This document shows, one piece after another, positions 40,021 through 52,798 of a DNA stretch of 64,000 nt (position 1 is the first letter of the stretch; every line of letters starts with the position of its first letter). The notes under the pieces are model-generated. The model made no database searches and was not told where the DNA came from. It saw nothing but the letters and a program-made list of their open reading frames with translations. The DNA comes from Notospermus geniculatus (lineage: Eukaryota; Nemertea; Pilidiophora; Heteronemertea; Lineidae): positions 279,271 through 343,270 of the forward strand of contig NMRB01000054.1 in assembly GCA_002633025.1 (NCBI GenBank), in the 5' to 3' direction. Both the position numbers and the translations under genes were made by a program.

Positions 40021-40682
40021 GTTGTTCAGGAGCCACCTCTAGACTGCGGCAGCTTCTATGAATGCAAATGGCAAAAATTTCCAGTGTTGTAAGAAAATAA
40101 TTGTGCACATAGCACACAAAATGACAATAAATCTCAGCGAAGCCATCAATTTTGACAAAAATCTTCCACAACTCGTAAAATCAATAAGAATGAGTCAGAG
40201 TAACCCAGTGTGCCAAATATAGAGAGCGATTTGAGATTACTGGATGCTGGATGCTTTTATCGCACGGAAATCAAAACATGCACAGATTTTTTACGGGATT
40301 TACGGTCGGGCGTGATGAAAGTCACAACGACTGAAGATAAAGGCCACATTTTCTATAGGTTTGATTCATACACAGATTCGATTCGTCAACAGAGTCAGAC
40401 CAAATTTGTATGAGACAGTCCGCCCCTTTCTCGACTCCCTGGGTTGGTGGCATTGACAACTGTGCCACTATGAGGATGTCCAGCTCGCCAACAGCTTACA
40501 ACGAAGTGGTATAGGTGCACAGGGAAATTGATGGTAGAGTGATAGAGCATCAAACTCATGTTGAAGAGGCACCAGGTTCGATTCCCTCTGCTTTGCGCTG
40601 TGGGATCAAATGAACGGACCCTTCATTGGGTACTCCCTCTCTCTCTCTCCAACATGTCTGTACTGAAGGGACACCAAAGCTA

Positions 40683-40776
40683 ATTCTCCCACAGCAGGGG
40701 TTAACCTCACTCCTCTTCATCTTTCTGTGTGAGTGTATGAAGAGGAACGAGGCCAACAAACCCTGCTGTGGGAGGA
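40683..40776. mobile_element. Palindromic MITE (CTCCTCTTCAT family)
   Basis: TCTCCCACAGCAGGGG at the left pairs with CCCTGCTGTGGGAG at the right, with CTCCTCTTCAT arms inside. Confidence 0.55.
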
Positions 40777-41554
40777 TGCCAAGGCTCACTCTCAAACTGG
40801 TGGCAATTTCCTTCGATTTGAAGCATGAAATAAAACGAAGTTCAGCAATTCAGAGCACAGAACGTCCTATTTGTATTTGATTTTTTTGAACCCAGGACCT
40901 GCCGCTTATTGTCCTTAGGGAGGTTCCTCGCCCATCTGACTCGGTCGAATGACCTTCAGTTTGTGGGCATCTTTCGTCTGGACATAGTTTACCAACAGAC
41001 CCGGAACTTAAAGATTCGACATAAGAACCCAATCACACAGAACAAATACTATAACATACGCTCGTAAATCAAGTACAGATTCAACCCTAACTATATTACA
41101 AACCAATCTCACCACAAACTCATTCAACGGTCCCCTTATTTGCATCTTTTCCCTCGAACATGTCAAATAGGTATTGTTATTGATTATCGCCTGCCCGCCG
41201 CATATCCTTCAGCACACACACACGGCTACGTCGCTATTGACCAACGTTAGTGCACTAGGTGCGAACACTTTCATCCCCTATGATTGGATTTTAGCATCGC
41301 TGCAACGGAAAATCGATCAGTCTTGATTCAGCGTCGTGACATTTTGATCTTGGTTTAATCACCGAGGATCAAGTATGCTGGTTATAAATAATTACAGGTG
41401 TATACGACGGAGGTGTTTTTAGTACGAGACGCGATCCTCCGTGTGTACGAGACTCAGAAAGACGAGACAGGGCATACTGATGAAGTTGGTCGCAGGTCCA
41501 ACAGTATCAAATACATGTCCGTACATGAAACTTGGAACCACCCTGTGTTGGGAT

Positions 41555-41660
41555 GGTGTAGTAGAAACACTGGTGCTTCCCACCGAAGAGGTCACGGGTT
41601 CGATCCCTGGTCAAGATTTATGTGATAGACAGGCTATCTCCATCCAAAGAGTGACGTAGG
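41555..41660 (+). mobile_element. tRNA-like SINE fragment
   Basis: GGTGTAGTAGAAACACTGGT with B box GGGTTCGATCCC, similar to the other SINE heads in the window. Confidence 0.45.
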
Positions 41661-43249
41661 AAGGAAGCACTAAGAATCACTGATTACCTCAAAATGGGCA
41701 ATTTCTCCCATTGTAGGTCACCTGGTTTCTTCCTGCATTAAGTAGGCCAAAATATTACCCCCATATTGTTTTATGAGTAGCTCTCATGCTCTGATATAGT
41801 GCTCGCACTTCTGACATGATACTTCTTCCTTTCAACAAGCCGACTCGGGATCTACCACTACCGACAATCAGCCGTGGCAAAATCATCCAATCATTAATCA
41901 TACAGCATTCTGAACGATCACGGAGCGTGTTATTGGTGAAGTATGGCCAATGAAATTCCCTCTGATGTGCCGACACTGCTCAATCACAGTGGATTCAAAA
42001 TAAGTTGTATGGAAGCTGGAGATCTGGAGTCATCAGAAGAGGAGAACGGTCCATCGGTCTACGGTAATTGATTCTCACGGTGGCTTCCCAACGGAATATA
42101 ATATTGATTCTTATCATGTATGAGACAATCTCCTGAGACGATCTGGCCAGGAGCTATCGCAGGTCTGGCCAGGAGCTATCGCAGGTCTTGGGAGAGATCA
42201 GCAAGTCGATACCACTGAGATTAATTTGTGCTCCGTCCTTTATTTTCTTGCTGAAGCTCTCAGCTGGTCAACACAGAGCAAGATTTGACTGGCCAATAAT
42301 GTTTCATTGGTACATATCTTTGTCAAACCATTATTCAGCACAGGTTCAGAATGGGGATGTCCATCTTGAACCATCACGGGTTCATACTGTTACGCATTCG
42401 GATGAGTGCGGACCAAAGGCGAAGTGACCGTCAACCTTGGTACCGGTACATGTATTTCAAGCTGGGGACGACAGGGCTGAGCTGCCTTCACAACCTTGGC
42501 AGAGTCGCCAAGCTGTGATTTGCTTGTAGCAGGATGACTGTCCTGCCGTCCTCTAGATGTTGAGTCATGGTCACACTCTGTCATCGTTCGGCACAGCAGG
42601 TCGTGTGACATCCTTGTAGTTGACACAACACTTTGTGTCCACAAATCTTCAGATTCTTGTGAGTTCCTTCCCCATCAAAGATTGAAATCACATCGAACAG
42701 CATCATCAAGCTATTATTAAATCCAACCGCTGAAATCCTTCAAATATAGATCATATGATTTAATAGGGACCCCATAAGGAGTATGCATTCTAAAGATGCC
42801 ATAGATTATAATGGCAGACGCTTTCATCCCAAGATGGCCGACCCCTCTCCCAGGATGCGGAAAGAGTCAAATGCCGCTGGCAATCGCGACACCTCTTTGA
42901 TGTTAACTCTGTAATTTTGGGCATCAAAATGAAGCAAATAATAGTGATGATTGCTTTCATTGTGAAACTGATAACCAGCAATTTTGGTTATGTCATTAGA
43001 GTCCTTTTAGGCCAACTCTTGAAAAATTACTGTTTCTTTCACAAGTTTTTTAGCTTTACACAATAAAGCCAAGCCCACCAACTGAACTAACTGATGGGGT
43101 ATTCAAACCATAATAAGAGGTTATGCAATGGATCTTCTGTTTGAGGACACCTTGGGACGATAACGGCTGTCCCTAGTAGAGAGGTGTTCTGATTAGAGAA
43201 GAAAGAATGATCGGAAATGTTCAACTTGGGACTATAACTTCGGTATCCT

Positions 43250-43440
43250 CAATAGTGAGGTGTCATCTGGATGGAGGTGTCCGCAACGAGAGGTAGTGTT
43301 GGCTAAGATCCACTGCTGCAAAGGGATGTCCCACTTTGCAGGGGTGTCCACAGATGGAACGAGAGGTACCCCAGAATAAGATCCATAACTGCAAGGGGAC
43401 ATCCCCATTTGGTGAGGTGTCCACAGATGGAAAGTGAGGA
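43250..43440. repeat. Degenerate tandem repeat of about 86 bp (B1; B2 at 50375-50550)
   Basis: The words GGTGTCCACAGATGGAACGA, AAGATCCA and CTGCAAGGGGACATCCC recur at a spacing of about 86 bp, for 2-2.5 units. Related GAGAGGTGTCC words occur at 12010-12200. Confidence 0.6.
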
Positions 43441-45259
43441 ATATGTCAAACCCAACATCTGACATCCGACACAAACACAAGAATGTGGCCGTGAAGCTTC
43501 ATATTCATTTCCCTTGGCCTCAGACATCCACCTCCGAGAAAATATCCATTCATAATAAAGCCATCAGGACCCGGCCCAGCCTCAATTGTTCAACCGGCAA
43601 CCAGTGGAGTGGCGATTACCCCAGCCACTTGCCAGGTCTATGAGCCATCACCTCCACAAACAAACCTATTGTCAAAAACCCATTAGTGAACAATGACATT
43701 TTATGTTTGATGAAGCTGAATATAATAGAGCGGGAATTGTCCGTGACATGTTCAGAAATATCTGTCACCGAGACCTCATCTTCATGATAATAAACTCATT
43801 ATAACTGCAAATACCTCCGGCCCCTTGTGGCAAGGGACAAAATGGAATGTAGCCCCTGAGAGGAGAGTCGCACCTCCCCCTTGTCCACAGTTCCCTATTA
43901 GGAAACAACTGTTACATACAATAGGATCCCCCAGGGGGCTCGGTTTAATTTTGGATCCAGTTTGTCAAATTTAGATAACAGGAGTGAGATTTTCACATAT
44001 TTGACCCCGGGTTAATAAAGGAAATGGAGGGATTATATTCCTCTACATTAGTAGGGGCAGAATCGGCTGTATTTGTTGCCATTGGAGACCAAGAGGCAGC
44101 CAAATTCATCTCATCTAATGGTACTTGAAATTCTTCAGCCTGAAATAGCGCTGGTGCTCTTTTTCCTTTTCGTACCTGTATCTGGGGCAATAAGCAACCG
44201 ATTTGATCCTGAACATCAATTGAGATAGGGCCAACAAGCTACAAGGTGAAACATTCTGGTCATACAAACTGATTGTATCTTGTATCTGAATCGATCGAGT
44301 CGGCTTATTAGTGGCGAGAAGCATGGCCAGGCACTGCTTCAGAAACCACTATCCAGCTATATACAGGGTTGTCGTAGAGTGATGTAGCGGAAACACTAGC
44401 ATCACCATCGCCGTTGTGGCTTGCAGTGGTGGATCAAGGACCAGGGCCGTATTTAGCAGGGGGGGGCAAGGGGACACGTGCGTCACGCGTCTCCGTTGCG
44501 TGACGTCCGCGCACCACGGGTGAATGACGTTACGTCTTCACTGCATGCCTTCCATGACGGCGCGCCACGTCCACGGAAGATATGAGGACGGTACACGGAG
44601 GACGGTACACGCATGACGCTGCATGTGGTACACGGCGCGGAAGTGAGGTCAATTGTGCAACGTACTGTATATGATAGAATATGATAGAGAGTGCAACTCT
44701 CCTGTACACTATGGATTCTCCAGCTTCCCAACCCCTCCTCCGTGGATGTAGCCTCCAGCACCTATAATTGGCTTCCAATCCAATACTCATGTAGCTGAAT
44801 ACAAAATCGTCAGCCAACAGAAGCTTGTACATTTTTCACAATGAGACAATAAAGGCTCAAACCGGATACATGATGAAACTAGGGAACCTTGATACAGCTG
44901 GAATAAGACACATCAAAACGAAGAAAACACAGAAGCTGTGTGAATATTTAAAAGCTAAATCTGTTTGTTCGTGAAGAAATCAATAAGATAAAACACGTTT
45001 TTTGTCTTTTGTACATTTAATCCTTTCATGTATCCACACCCTCAAAGTGACATTTTCACACTCGTGACGGGAGAAAATATCTATATAGCAAGAATTGGAA
45101 AAATAATTAGAGGATATTCTATGTAAAAGGGGGAAGAATATGGAATAATATGATGCAAGATTGATTTGAAGGTGATCTGCTGTGATGTGGCATTCAATCT
45201 TCAAATAGATCCAAATTGGATGCAATATTCTGGGAATATTATTCATTACTAGGCTAAGA

Positions 45260-45482
45260 GAGGTTCTTCACTGACGTCACAATGGTGTCATGTGACTGCA
45301 AGGAATCGGCCATGTCGGCCGTCAGATGGCAGGCGACGATGTCAAAACTCTCATGTCATGACATTTTCATGTTAGGATCTGTGTGTTGACGCTGTGTTCA
45401 TGCCGTGACGTCGCTTGACATTTTGACAGCCAACATGGCGGCATCGTGTCGTCATGGAAAAATGACGTCACATGAAGAACCC
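45260..45482. mobile_element. Palindromic CRE-rich MITE, B1
   Basis: Same family as 23615-23836, in the opposite orientation: GAGGTTCTTCACTGACGTCA at the left end. Confidence 0.72.
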
Positions 45483-45484
45483 AT

Positions 45485-45640
45485 TATGAGCTGTTAGAGT
45501 GGCGCAGTGGCAACATCAATGCCTGTCACCACTCGGGTTCCAGGTTCGATCCCCAATCTGACCTACTCTTCCTGTGAAAGAGGGGTAACACTCTTTGACA
45601 GCGCAAGTTTTCTCAGGGCAATCTGGTACATGTATTGAAC
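45485..45640 (+). mobile_element. tRNA-derived SINE in B1 (B2 at 52806-52965)
   Basis: A box AGTGGCGCAGTGGCAACATC, B box GGTTCGATCCC and body with TTTTCTCAGGGCAATCTGG. Confidence 0.6.
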
Positions 45641-45664
45641 CCCTTGCAGCTATGGCACGGCTTA

Positions 45665-45785
45665 TACCGCTGGCCATGGAGGATTTCCTTTATGGCCTAG
45701 TGGTTGGCGGGTTAGCCTCAGAACTAGAAGCAACGTAGAGTGCAGTCGGTACGTGGATGGGTGACCGGAGCAAGTACGATACAAT
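45665..45785 (+). mobile_element. 5S-rRNA/tRNA-like composite repeat (B1; B2 near 52985-53105)
   Basis: It contains GGCCTAGTGGTTGGCGGG and then GTCGGTACGTGGATGGGTGA. The second word resembles box C of 5S rRNA genes (TACTTGGATGGGAGACC). Related words occur at 48410-48520, 55420-55540 and 5075-5115. A 5S-headed SINE family is possible but not proven. Confidence 0.4.
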
Positions 45786-47362
45786 CACCCTTCATCTCAA
45801 ATCAGTTTAAACACTACACAAGTCAGATCCCCCCACATCACACGTTCACATGAACCAACAAAAGGCAAATTACCATTCCCAGGTAGCTCAATTAAATGTA
45901 GAAATTGTTAGAGTGTCGTCCATGACGGCAAAACAGGGATCAACTTTAAGCATTGCCATGGTTACCGCTGACGAAAATCAATGACCTTTCTTCCAGACGG
46001 AGCGAACTGAACTAAAACATCGGAACTGGCAACCACTTGACAACGATCCACCGCTCCCAAATGGTTCGTATAGATTTGAAAAAAACATCGTGTATGTTTC
46101 GAGAGTTGTTTTTTTCTGAGTGTTCGAAGGATCGTTTGATATGTAAGATCCAGGGTTCGCAGATCAAAAGGGAGTCACAAATATCCCTTTCTCCCCCGAG
46201 ACTGAAGTGAAAGTTGAGGAAGATTTCGGGTATCAGATAATCCAGATTTGCATCCGCTTGCATTTGATTCAGGAAATAAAATTCAAGTATTTCAGTCCAA
46301 AACATTTCATCTTCACAGAGTCATACAACTGTAGCGTTTTTGAATTCGAGGAGGGAAAGTGACACGTCTAGCATATCTGACGCTGGGTAACGCTAAACAG
46401 AATCTCCGAATGATAACTCCAGTTTCATGGGGCAGAAACAGTTCATCTCTCAGGGTATCGGAAGGAAGTGCCAGCAGCCATCTCCCTGATGTTATTGATT
46501 TCAACTCTGCTGTTTATTTCACGAGGAAGGCTTGACATCTATAAAGACCACTTCAGTACTGCTAGATGTTTTGATGTCAGGAGATACCGTACAGAAATAA
46601 GGCTTTTAAAGCGACATCCGCTAAAATGTCAACAAATTGAAATCCCTGAACTCATTCAGTTCAAGCAATAGGTTCAAAAGATCAGCAGTCGACACTCCTT
46701 CATTGGTGAATCAGAATCAACCCTGGGAGAAGCCAAAGAGCTGACTTATCTTCCTTTTCAAAAGGTTTGTGTCGAGTTCATTCAAAATATTTGAAGCTGC
46801 CTTCACAGGTGCCTCTGTCAGTGACACTGAAGTCAGTCCTAAACCGGTTGAAGTTTTGTACCAAACTGCTCGTGGGACACCAAAGTTCAGTCCTAAACTT
46901 GTTGAAGTTCACTCCTAAACTGGTCGTACAACACCGACGTTTAGTGAGATACCGGTACCTGAGTTGAGCCCTGAACTGATCGTGTGACAAGCCAATTTCA
47001 TCCTCTGGTACCATAGCAATATCAACGGTACGCCTCTTCACCTGACCACATCCAGGATCTTAAAACCATCCAGCAGCATGATCGATGGAGAAAAGATAAG
47101 AGGAAATCATCATAACCACTGGCACCAATCACCACAGCAACCAATCTTCATTTTTTGCTACCTTCGATATTCCTGAGGCCTTTATTGCTTACATTAAACG
47201 ATACATCAAAGATAAACGAAGATTCTAGCTCCGCCATGACAGGTTTCATTACACGAGGAGTGCTTGCTAACCTCCAGGAAAGAAGGTAGAATGGGGGATC
47301 TTTAAGGATCGTTTGAAGTACCCACTCTACCCCACTTACGGGACATCCCCACCTGCCGGCCA

Positions 47363-48095
47363 CAGAGCATGCCAGGAAACGGGCGCGATCACGCCTGCGC
47401 CCGCAAGCGCCCGTAAACTACTGGTCAGGAGCGCGACTGACAACGCCCGCCAGACACTTGAGTGGCGCGTGCCGCCGGTCGTTGAAAAAACACGAGCGCT
47501 ATCACGCCCGCCGATTCCAAACACGAGCGTTTTCTGTCGTTGCCTCTGTTACCGGGTAATCATTTCGGGGAAATCCCACTAGTCTCGCTCAACTCCGTCC
47601 AGGCACCGCATCACACTGTAGTAGTACCGTCACACATCTCGGTCGCTCAGTTCGTAGTTGCGCCTCTCCAGAAACACATGGCCTTATCATGAAAGTCAAA
47701 ACGTTTTTGAGCTGGTCAATCGACCATAGCCAAATCGGGTATCAGGTGAAAGATGATGGTGAAACTTTGAAGATGATTTGGTGTAGACTGTGTGCCAAAC
47801 ATGTCAAGAAAATAGAGGCTGACGGGCGTATCAAGGGGCGTGTGCTGAGTGAATTAAGACGGTCGTATGTTGAAGGCACTACCTACGTAACGAAGGATTC
47901 CGTTACCAAGCACTGTTCCTCGCTGGCTCATAAAATAATACACAATACACACACACATGCACAGGGACACTATTTAAGCTGTAGGCTATTTTGGTGCCCG
48001 CTGGATATTTGGCAGGAGTGAAAAAAATGGTGCCCGTGGGAAAGGTTGCAGGAGTGACCAATAGTGCCCGTGGATTTTTTTCCTGGCATGCTCTG
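47363..48095 (+). mobile_element. hAT-like non-autonomous element with zinc-finger ORF
   Basis: The termini are CAGAGCATGCCAGGAAA and its reverse complement (17 bp). The flanking direct repeat is CGGCCA (47357-47362 and 48096-48101). B2 has a single TGGCCA and no element, so this is a clean filled/empty pair. CAGAG-type ends fit the hAT superfamily; a 6-bp target duplication is shorter than the usual 8. The inside is GC-rich with CGCCCG/GTGCCCG subrepeats. No DDE transposase domain is visible. Confidence 0.75.
47689..48021 (+). CDS. BED-like zinc-finger ORF inside the hAT-like element
   Basis: 110 codons from ATG to stop, wholly inside the element at 47363-48095. It reads FLSWSIDHSQIGYQV, then MIWCRLCAKHVKK (CxxC), then YVTKDSVTKH and LAHK (His pair). 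This is the pattern of the N-terminal BED/TTF-type DNA-binding finger of hAT transposases and of ZNF862/KIAA1586-like proteins. The catalytic part is absent, so it is a finger-only remnant or one exon of a longer gene. It is missing from B2. Confidence 0.6.
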   Translation: MKVKTFLSWSIDHSQIGYQVKDDGETLKMIWCRLCAKHVKKIEADGRIKGRVLSELRRSYVEGTTYVTKDSVTKHCSSLAHKIIHNTHTHAQGHYLSCRLFWCPLDIWQE

Positions 48096-49169
48096 CGGCC
48101 ATGAAGAGGATCGCCAAGGACTTTCAGTGGTTGTCCTGTCATCCTCCAAATTGGAAGTAAAGTGACGTCAATGAGTGGTTTTATGCCGTGCCACTTTATG
48201 CAACAGCCTCAACTGGATTCCTTGTGGATGGCTTGTTGGCCACCGAACGGGCAGTTAAGAAACATTGAGTGTCGTCAGACCCACTTGAGACACTGCATCA
48301 CCTGCTGGCCATCAACAGGATTCCTAGTGGTTGGCGTGTTGGCCTCCAAATTGAAGTCAAGCAACGTTCAATATGATCATACCCGCCCTTATATGGTACG
48401 GCATCGCCTGCTGGCCATGGAGGATTTCCTATTTGCTTATGGCCTTTGTGGCTGACTGATGTGTTGCTCTCCAAGCTAGCAGTTGCAACGTTGAGTGCGG
48501 TCAAGAGCTTGGATGGACAACCACCAAGTAACACAACTATGTCCTTGCAAGGACTCAAACCACGAGCCACCTTGACCGTTGTGGATGTCAGACTATGAAC
48601 CCAAACGTGTGCCTCTCGGAATAACGTTGCGCCTCTGCGAGAGTCAGAGAAGGATCTTTGCTGCTGTAGTGATCTTCAAGAGAAAACAGGGTCAGATAAT
48701 AGTCCGCCTGGACCGCCTTGATTGGTTCTTGATTATTCATGTAGCATTACTCAACCTCTTCAGCCAAAGTGGCATCACCACAATATGAGATACTATAGTA
48801 CTCATGTCCATTCTCATGCTGCGTTCACCACAAGTAGTTGTTCTTGTGCTGCGTACACCACAAGTAGCCGTTCTTGTTGATTCTGGCTGCGGACCAGAGT
48901 CAATACGGCTTGTCATGTTGTGGCTTTACCCTGTTGAGGCCAGCTTGGTTTTCTCACAGGGATGAAGAGGAGTCTGGTTGGACTGTGTGGATGCTGACAT
49001 GAGAATGATTCATCAGACTAGTCCTTTCACACTGGAGTGGAGTGAGACTGACTCGATGAGCCACACCAGGATTTGAACCAGGGACCTTCTGCTGCTCAGT
49101 CCAATGCCCTACCAGTACCACCGGAGCTAAGACACAACTCCTGCTGGCTTGGTAACCTCAGAGGAATAT

Positions 49170-49444
49170 GTGTTTGTTTGTATTTTGATTTTCCCTCAGG
49201 GCCGAAGCCATAGCATTATTGGCTGGTAAGTACGGAAGAGGCCATCTCAAGCAACTCATGTTCCTCACTTGGATGGGGTCTTTTACTTGCCCTTGTAAAG
49301 GAACAAGGTACAAGGCACCACGGCTTACTGTCCCATGCGACGGACGTGAAGAGCCGGGAATGAAATCCCATATGGCCCAGGCTGGATTCAAACCCGGGAC
49401 CTGCCGCTTGCTAAGCGGACATGATAACAACTCGGCTATCGAGG
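49170..49444 (-). mobile_element. Ser/Leu-tRNA-like SINE at the end of B1
   Basis: Same family as 37318-37584. The B1 homology stops at its tRNA end; the B2 counterpart is at 56185-56461. Confidence 0.65.
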
Positions 49445-49547
49445 CTCCTTATGTGTCATTACACTGTATATTTGGACACAGGAAGATACAGAAAAATGAC
49501 ATCCTTGTAGTTGACACAACACTGTGTGTCTCCACAAATCTTCATAT

Positions 49548-49813
49548 TTGTGTGGAGGTGTCGGGGTGGCGCGGGGGTGTCGGGGTGGCGCAGTGGAAAC
49601 ATCAGCGCCTGCCACCACTGAGGTCGCGGGTTCGATCCCCGGTCGTGCAAGTGGCTTTATGTGGTAGAGAGGGTGATCTCTCCTCGACATCGTAGGTTTT
49701 CTTCGGGGTCTCTGGTTTCCTCCTACATATCATTAATATCGTCCAATATTGTTTGATGAGTAGCTATAATGCCCTAAGTGGGCGCTTGCACTCCTGAGAT
49801 AATATTTTAAATA
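49548..49813 (+). mobile_element. Full tRNA-derived SINE (B2 only)
   Basis: It has a pol III A box (TGGCGCAGTGG) and B box (GGTTCGATCCC) in the first 120 bp, an unrelated body and an AT-rich tail. It is flanked by direct repeats of AAATCTTCATATT. B1 has one copy of this target near 42640, so the insertion is recent. Confidence 0.75.
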
Positions 49814-51855
49814 AAATCTTCATATTCTTGTGAGTTCCTTTCCCATCAAAGTATAAATCACATCGAACAGCATCATCAAGCTATTATTAAATCCAACCGC
49901 TGAAATCCTTCAAATATAGATCATATGATTTAATAGGGACCCCATAAGGAGTATGCATTCTAAAGATGCCATAGATTACAATGGCAGATGCTTTCATCCC
50001 AAGATGGCCGACCCCTCTCCTAGGATGCGGAAAGAGTCAAATGCCGCTGGCGATCGCGACACCTCTTTGATGTAAACTCTGTAATTTTGGGCATCAAAAT
50101 GAAGCAAATAATAGTGATGATTGCTTTCATTGTGAAACTGATAACCAGCAATTTTGGTTATGTCATTAGAGTCCTTTTAGGCCAACACTTGAAAAATTAC
50201 TGTTTCTTTCACAAGTTTTTTAGCTTTATACAGTTCAGCCAAGCCCACCAACTGAACTGACTGATGGATATTCAAACCATGATAAGAGGTTATGTAACAG
50301 ATCTTCTGTTTGAGGACACCTTGGGACGATAATGGCTGTCCCTAGTAACTTCGGTATCCTCAATAGTGAGGTGCCGTCGAGATGGAGGTGTCCTGAACGA
50401 GAGGTAGTGCTGGCTAAGATCCACTTCTGCAAGGAGATGTCCCACTTTGCAGGGGTGTCCACAGATAGAACGAGAGGTATACCCCAGAATAAGATCCACA
50501 ACTGCAAGGGGACGTCCCCATTTGGAGGGTGTCCACAGATGGAAGGTGTGGAGAAATGTCAAACCCAACATCTGACATCCGACACAAACACAAGAATGTT
50601 GCCGTGAAGCTTCATATTCATCTTCCTTGGCCTCAGACATCCACCACCGAGGAAATATCCATTCATAATAAAGCCATCAGGACCCGGCCCAGCCTCAATT
50701 GTTCAACCGGCAACCAGTGGAGAGGCGATTACCCCAGCCACTTGCCAGGTCTATGAGCCATCACCTCCACAAACAAACCTATTGTCAAAAACCCATTAGT
50801 GAACAATGACATTTTATGTTTGATGAAGCTGAATATAATAGAGCGGGAATTGTCCGTGACATGTTCAGAAATATCTGTCACCGAGACCTCATCTTCATGA
50901 TAATAAACTCATTATAACTGCAAATACCTCCGGCCCCTTGTGGCAAGGGACAAAATGGAATGCAGCCCCTAAGAGGAGAGTCGCACCTCCCCCTTGTCCA
51001 CAGTTCCCTATTAGGAAACAACTGTTACATACAATAGGATCCCCCAGGGGGCTCGGTTTAATTTTGGACCCAGTTTGTCAAATTTAGATAACACAGGTGA
51101 GATTTTCACATATTTGACCCCGGGTTTATAAAGGAATTATATCCCTCTACATTAGGAGGGGCAGAATCGGCTGTATTTGTTGCTATTGGCGACCAAGAGG
51201 CAGCCAAATTCATCTCATCTAATGGTACTTGAAATTCTTCAGCCTGAAATAGCGCTGGTGCTCTTTTTCCATTCCATACCTGTATCTGGGGCAATAAGCA
51301 ACCGATTTGATCATGAACATCAATTGAGATAGGGCCAACAAGCTACAAGGTGAAACATTCTGGTCATACAAACTGATTGTATCTTGTATCTGAATCGATC
51401 GAGTCGGCTTAGTGGCGAGAAGCATGGCCAGGCACTGCTCCAGAAACCACTAATCAGCTATCCACAGGGTTGTCGTAGAGTGATGCAGCGGTAACACTAG
51501 CATCACCATCGCCGTAGTGGCTTGCAGTGGTGGATCAAGGACCAGGGCCGTATTTAGCAGGGGGGGGCAAGGGGGCACGTGTGTCACGCGTCTCCGTTGC
51601 GTGACGTCCGCACACCACGGGTGAATGACGTTACGTCTTCACTGCATGCCTTCCATGACGGCGTGCCACGTCTGCGGAAGATACGAGGACAGTACGTGCA
51701 CGACGCTGCATGTGATATGCGGATGGTGCACGGCGCGAAAGTGAGGTCAATTGTGCAACGTACTGTATATGATAAGGAGTGCAACTCTCCTGTACGCTAT
51801 GGATTCCCTAGCTTCCCAACCCCTCCTTCGTGGATGTAGCCTCCAGCACCTATAA

Positions 51856-52082
51856 TAGACGATATCACTCCAAAAGAGCGCAGCACCTGACGGGGTCAGC
51901 GTCATGACGTCCCGCACGTCATTTCATGTGAGACGAAAAAAAATCAGATTGTTTCACGACGTCATGATCGCTGAAACAACCGGATTTTTTTTCGAGTCAC
52001 GTCATGCATTCAGAAATGATGCGCGGGACGTCGTGAAGCTGACCCCGTCAGGTGCTGCGCTCTTTTGGAGTGATAGAGTCTA
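51856..52082. mobile_element. Palindromic MITE present in B2 only
   Basis: Long perfect inverted ends (TATCACTCCAAAAGAGCGCA and onward for 38 bp) surround a short core rich in TGACGTCA-like words. B1 lacks it near 44768. The target duplication is unclear, possibly TA. Confidence 0.75.
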
Positions 52083-52573
52083 CTGGCTTCCAATCCAATA
52101 CTCCAATACTCATGTAGCTGAATACAAAATCGTCAGCCAACAGAAGCTTGTACATTTTTCACAAGGAGACAATAAAGGCTCAAACCGGATACATGATGAA
52201 ACTAGGGAACCTTGATACAGCTGGAATAAGACACATCAAAACGAAGAAAACACTGAAGCTGTGTGAATATTTAAAAGCTAAATCTGTTCGTGAAGAAATC
52301 AATAAGATAAAACACGTTTTTTGTCTTTTGTACATTTAATCCTTTCATGTATCCACACCCTCAAAGTGACATTTTCACACTCGTGACGGGAGAAAATATC
52401 TATAGCAAGAATTGGAAAAATAATTAGAGGATATTCTATGTGAAAGGGGGAAGAATATGGAATAATATGAGCAAAGATTGATTTGAAGATGATCTGCTGT
52501 GATGTGGCATTCAATCTTCAAATAGATTGGATGCAATATTATGGGAATATTGTTCAATCATTACTAAGCTATA

Positions 52574-52798
52574 GAGGTTCTTCACTGATGTCACAATGGT
52601 GTCACGTGACTGCAAAGAATCGGCCATGTCGGCCGTCAAATGATGGCCGGCGACGATGTCAAAACTGTCACGTCATGACATTTTGACGTCAGGATCTGTG
52701 TGTTGACGCTGTGTTCATGCCGTGACGTCGCTTGACATTTTGACATCCAACATGGTGGCATGGTGTCGTCATGGAAATGTGACGTCACGTGAAGAACC
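52574..52798. mobile_element. Palindromic CRE-rich MITE, B2
   Basis: Counterpart of 45260-45482, with GTGACGTCACGTGAAGAACC at the right end. Confidence 0.72.

Larger units (their letters stand above)
35280..42605. other. Region without a recognised gene
   Basis: It holds SINEs (37318, 38770, 41555), a MITE (40683), a minisatellite and a gap. An open minus-strand frame at 36062-36640 (192 codons) matches no family I know and lacks a convincing coding pattern. The upstream cadherin exons could be here or beyond the window, but I could not find them. Confidence 0.6.
42606..49444. repeat. Tandem duplication unit B1 (6.8 kb)
   Basis: Near-identical to 49497-56461 apart from insertions. It starts at TGACATCCTTGTAGTTGACA and ends inside the tRNA end of a minus-strand SINE. 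It contains no recognised host exon. The BED-finger element at 47363-48095 is present only in this copy. Confidence 0.85.

Noticed and set aside
44015-44190. Short minus-strand frame also present in B2 (51106-51294)
   Set aside because: Presence in both copies only reflects the block duplication; the frames differ by changes that do not look selected.
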